From positions 13,762 through 21,044 of the forward strand of contig JANXAX010000001.1 in NCBI GenBank assembly GCA_025062175.1: a stretch of 7,283 nt of DNA, written 5' to 3'. The stretch is from Anaerolineae bacterium (GTDB lineage Bacteria; Chloroflexota; Anaerolineae; 4572-78; NAK82). The position numbers and the translations under genes are program-made. The notes beneath the pieces were generated by a model. It was not told where the DNA came from, ran no database searches, and saw only the letters and a program-made list of their open reading frames with translations. Of the stretch, positions 5,288 through 7,283 are shown in pieces. The stretch's first letter is position 1. Each line of letters starts with the position of its first letter.

Positions 5288-7283
5288 GTGACATCGAAGC
5301 GTTCGACATACACAGCGGATGATATTTCCCAACTCAAGGGCCTGGAAGCAGTGCGCCGGCTGCCCGGCATGTACATCGGGGATAACGCCGCCTACGGGTT
5401 GCACCACATCCTGCTAGAGGTGGTCGACAACGCTGTGGACGAGGCGATGGCCGGCTATTGCGACCACATCACAGTGGTCATCCACAAGGATGGCGCTGTG
5501 AGCGTGGTGGACAACGGGCGGGGCATCCCCGTGGAGATCAAGCCGGAGAAGGGCAAGTCGGCGCTGACGCTGGCGCTGACCGAGTTGCACACCGGTGGCA
5601 AGTTTGACGGCAGCCGCGGCGGCTACCTCTCCGGCTCGGGTGGCCTGCACGGCATCGGGGTCAAGGCCACCAATGGCTATTCCGAGTGGCTTGAGGTGCG
5701 CGTCAAGCGCGATGGGGTCATCTATCGCCAACGCTTCGAGAACGGCGGCGAGCCGGTGACCGACGTGGAGATCCTACACCCGCACACCGGCGAGCGCATC
5801 GGCGTCGTCGGTGAACCGGGCGCCGCGGCGGCGATCAAGGCCGCCGCCGACCCTCACATCGGCACCGGCACCGAGGTGCGCTTCCGCCCCAAGCGCGAGT
5901 GGTTCTCACCCGCGATGGAATGGCCGCAACCCGATCAGTATGTGCCCTGGGATTTTGCCCGCCTGGCGACGCGCTTTCAGCAGATGGCCGCCCTCAACCC
6001 CAAGCTCACCATCGAATTCATCGACCAGCGCGGCAAGAAGCCGGTGTCGCGCACGTTCTGCTATCCAAACGGCCTGCGCGACTACCTCGCCTTTCTCACC
6101 GAAGGCCAGGAGCTGTTGTTTGATGCGCCCATCCTCTTCTCCGGGCAGGGGAGCAACAACGGCGGCAGCATCGCCGTCGAGGTGGCGATGCAATACACCA
6201 CCAGCGACGAGACCCAGATCTATTCCTTCGTCAACTCGATTTACACGCCGCACGGGGGCACCAGCGTCTCGGGTTTCCAGGCCGGGCTGACCAAAGCGCT
6301 CAACCAGTTCGCCCAGGGCCTCAAGGAAAAGGACCTCAAGTCCACGACAATTAAGGGCGAGGACACCCTGTTGGGCTTGACCGCGATCATCAACGTGCGC
6401 ATGAGCGACACGCCCACGTTCAGCTCGCAGACCAAAGAGTCGCTCACCTCGCCGGAAGTGCAGGGGGTGGTGATGAGCATCACCTACGACAACCTGCTCA
6501 CCATCTTCGCCAAGAAGCCGGCGATCGGGCGTGCGATCGTGCGCCAGTGTGTCGCGGCGCAAAAGGGGCGCGAGGCGGCCAAACAGGCGCGCAAGCTGGT
6601 GATGCGCCGCTCGGCGCTCGACGTGCCGGAGGCGGGCATCCTGGGCAAGCTGGCCGACGTCACCAAGGGCACCCCCACCGAGCACACCATCCTCTACATC
6701 GTCGAGGGGGATTCCGCCGGTGGTTCATGCAAACAGGCGCGTGACCGCCGTTACCACGCCATTCTGCCCTTGCGCGGCAAGCCGCTCAACACCTACACCC
6801 CCAAGCTCAACCGCGTCCTTTCCAATGCCGAGATCAAGGCCATCGTCGCCGCCATCGGCGCGGGAGTGGGCAGCGACTTCCGGCTCGACGAGATGCGCTA
6901 TGGCGGCGTTGCCATTCTGACCGATGCCGACCACGACGGCCATCACATTAAGACGTTGCTGCTCTCCTTCTTCTGGAAGTACATGCGCCCGATGGTCGAG
7001 GCGGGCCGGCTCTACGTCGCCGAGGCGCCGCTCTACCTCATCCGCGAGAAATCGGGCAAGGGGCGCAGTGCCTATGCCTATGACGATGAAGAACGCGACC
7101 GCATCATCGCCCAGTTCGGCGGCCCGCATAAGGTGACGGTGCAGCGCTATAAGGGTCTGGGCGAGATGAACCCGGAACAGCTCAAAGAGACGGTCTTCGC
7201 CCTCAACCCCAATGGCGACAACCCGGTGCTCAACGAGCATCTGGTGCGCTTCGAGGTGGACGATGTGCATCACCTCAACACGG
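5288..7283 (+). CDS. gyrB: Type IIA DNA topoisomerase subunit B (GyrB/ParE family), 3' end cut by the window
   Basis: This is the ATPase subunit of DNA gyrase or topoisomerase IV. It works with GyrA/ParC to pass duplex DNA through a double-strand break using ATP. A total of 665 residues are visible. GHKL ATPase: E44 and N48 in LLEVVDNAVDEA, DNGRGIP (75-81) and SGGLHGIG (117-124). Transducer: PHGGTSVSGF (321-330) and the QTK loop with K383. TOPRIM: EGDSAGGS (473-480) with catalytic E473, and DADHDGHHI with D546, D548 and D550. The late motif QRYKGLGEMNPEQL (619-632) follows, and the frame is still open at the edge, probably a few tens of residues from the end. The lysine of the usual YKVSGGLHG ATP lid is missing: YLSGSGGLHG has one extra residue and no lysine. 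No 170-residue E. coli-type GyrB insertion is seen. ParE, or a second B-subunit paralogue, cannot be excluded. The start is GTG with a good ribosome binding site, and two promoters lie upstream. Confidence 0.93.
   Translation, partial: MTSKRSTYTADDISQLKGLEAVRRLPGMYIGDNAAYGLHHILLEVVDNAVDEAMAGYCDHITVVIHKDGAVSVVDNGRGIPVEIKPEKGKSALTLALTELHTGGKFDGSRGGYLSGSGGLHGIGVKATNGYSEWLEVRVKRDGVIYRQRFENGGEPVTDVEILHPHTGERIGVVGEPGAAAAIKAAADPHIGTGTEVRFRPKREWFSPAMEWPQPDQYVPWDFARLATRFQQMAALNPKLTIEFIDQRGKKPVSRTFCYPNGLRDYLAFLTEGQELLFDAPILFSGQGSNNGGSIAVEVAMQYTTSDETQIYSFVNSIYTPHGGTSVSGFQAGLTKALNQFAQGLKEKDLKSTTIKGEDTLLGLTAIINVRMSDTPTFSSQTKESLTSPEVQGVVMSITYDNLLTIFAKKPAIGRAIVRQCVAAQKGREAAKQARKLVMRRSALDVPEAGILGKLADVTKGTPTEHTILYIVEGDSAGGSCKQARDRRYHAILPLRGKPLNTYTPKLNRVLSNAEIKAIVAAIGAGVGSDFRLDEMRYGGVAILTDADHDGHHIKTLLLSFFWKYMRPMVEAGRLYVAEAPLYLIREKSGKGRSAYAYDDEERDRIIAQFGGPHKVTVQRYKGLGEMNPEQLKETVFALNPNGDNPVLNEHLVRFEVDDVHHLNT

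Noticed and set aside
5906..6685. A 259-codon minus-strand open frame opposite the topoisomerase gene
   Set aside because: The plus strand encodes unmistakable GyrB motifs across the same bases, and the minus product is rich in His, Arg and Leu with no domain.

Overview
The window is bacterial, GC-rich by eye, and holds three protein genes in two divergent blocks. The lineage cannot be fixed from sequence alone. The GyrB-like protein on the right is clearly type IIA but departs from the usual proteobacterial and firmicute motifs, and one operator-like palindrome resembles the LexA box of Gram-positive-type bacteria. I lean weakly towards Chloroflexota or a similar phylum, with low confidence.

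Left block, minus strand. Positions 4649 down to 182 carry a compact two-gene operon. The first gene encodes a 1201-residue protein that joins an N-terminal topoisomerase-type zinc ribbon, a DUF559/Vsr-like PD-(D/E)xK nuclease-like domain, a complete RecQ-type superfamily 2 helicase core and a long helical C-terminus of unknown role. Thirteen bases after its stop codon begins the second gene. It encodes a 282-residue, almost entirely coiled-coil protein that ends in one C-terminal membrane anchor. The second gene's ribosome binding site starts directly after the first gene's stop, which suggests coupled translation. A nuclease-helicase next to a membrane-anchored coiled coil looks like a candidate genome-defence or DNA-processing module. 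I cannot match it to a named system, so that role is inference.

Left edge, 1-181: no supported gene. The outermost bases may belong to a dispersed repeat. I see no convincing terminator for the operon.

Middle, 4650-5287: about 640 bases between the divergent blocks. The half next to the helicase shows little beyond its ribosome binding site. The half next to the topoisomerase gene holds two good sigma70-type promoters reading right. The first (TTGACA, 17 bases, TATCAT) has a near-perfect 16-base palindrome filling its spacer, one base from the Gram-positive LexA core, so it may be damage-inducible. The second lies about 58 bases upstream of the topoisomerase start.

Right block, plus strand. 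From 5288 to the window edge runs a GTG-started gene for the B subunit of a type IIA topoisomerase (GyrB/ParE). Its 665 visible residues cover the GHKL ATPase, transducer and TOPRIM domains, and it is cut off by the window end shortly before its expected C-terminus.
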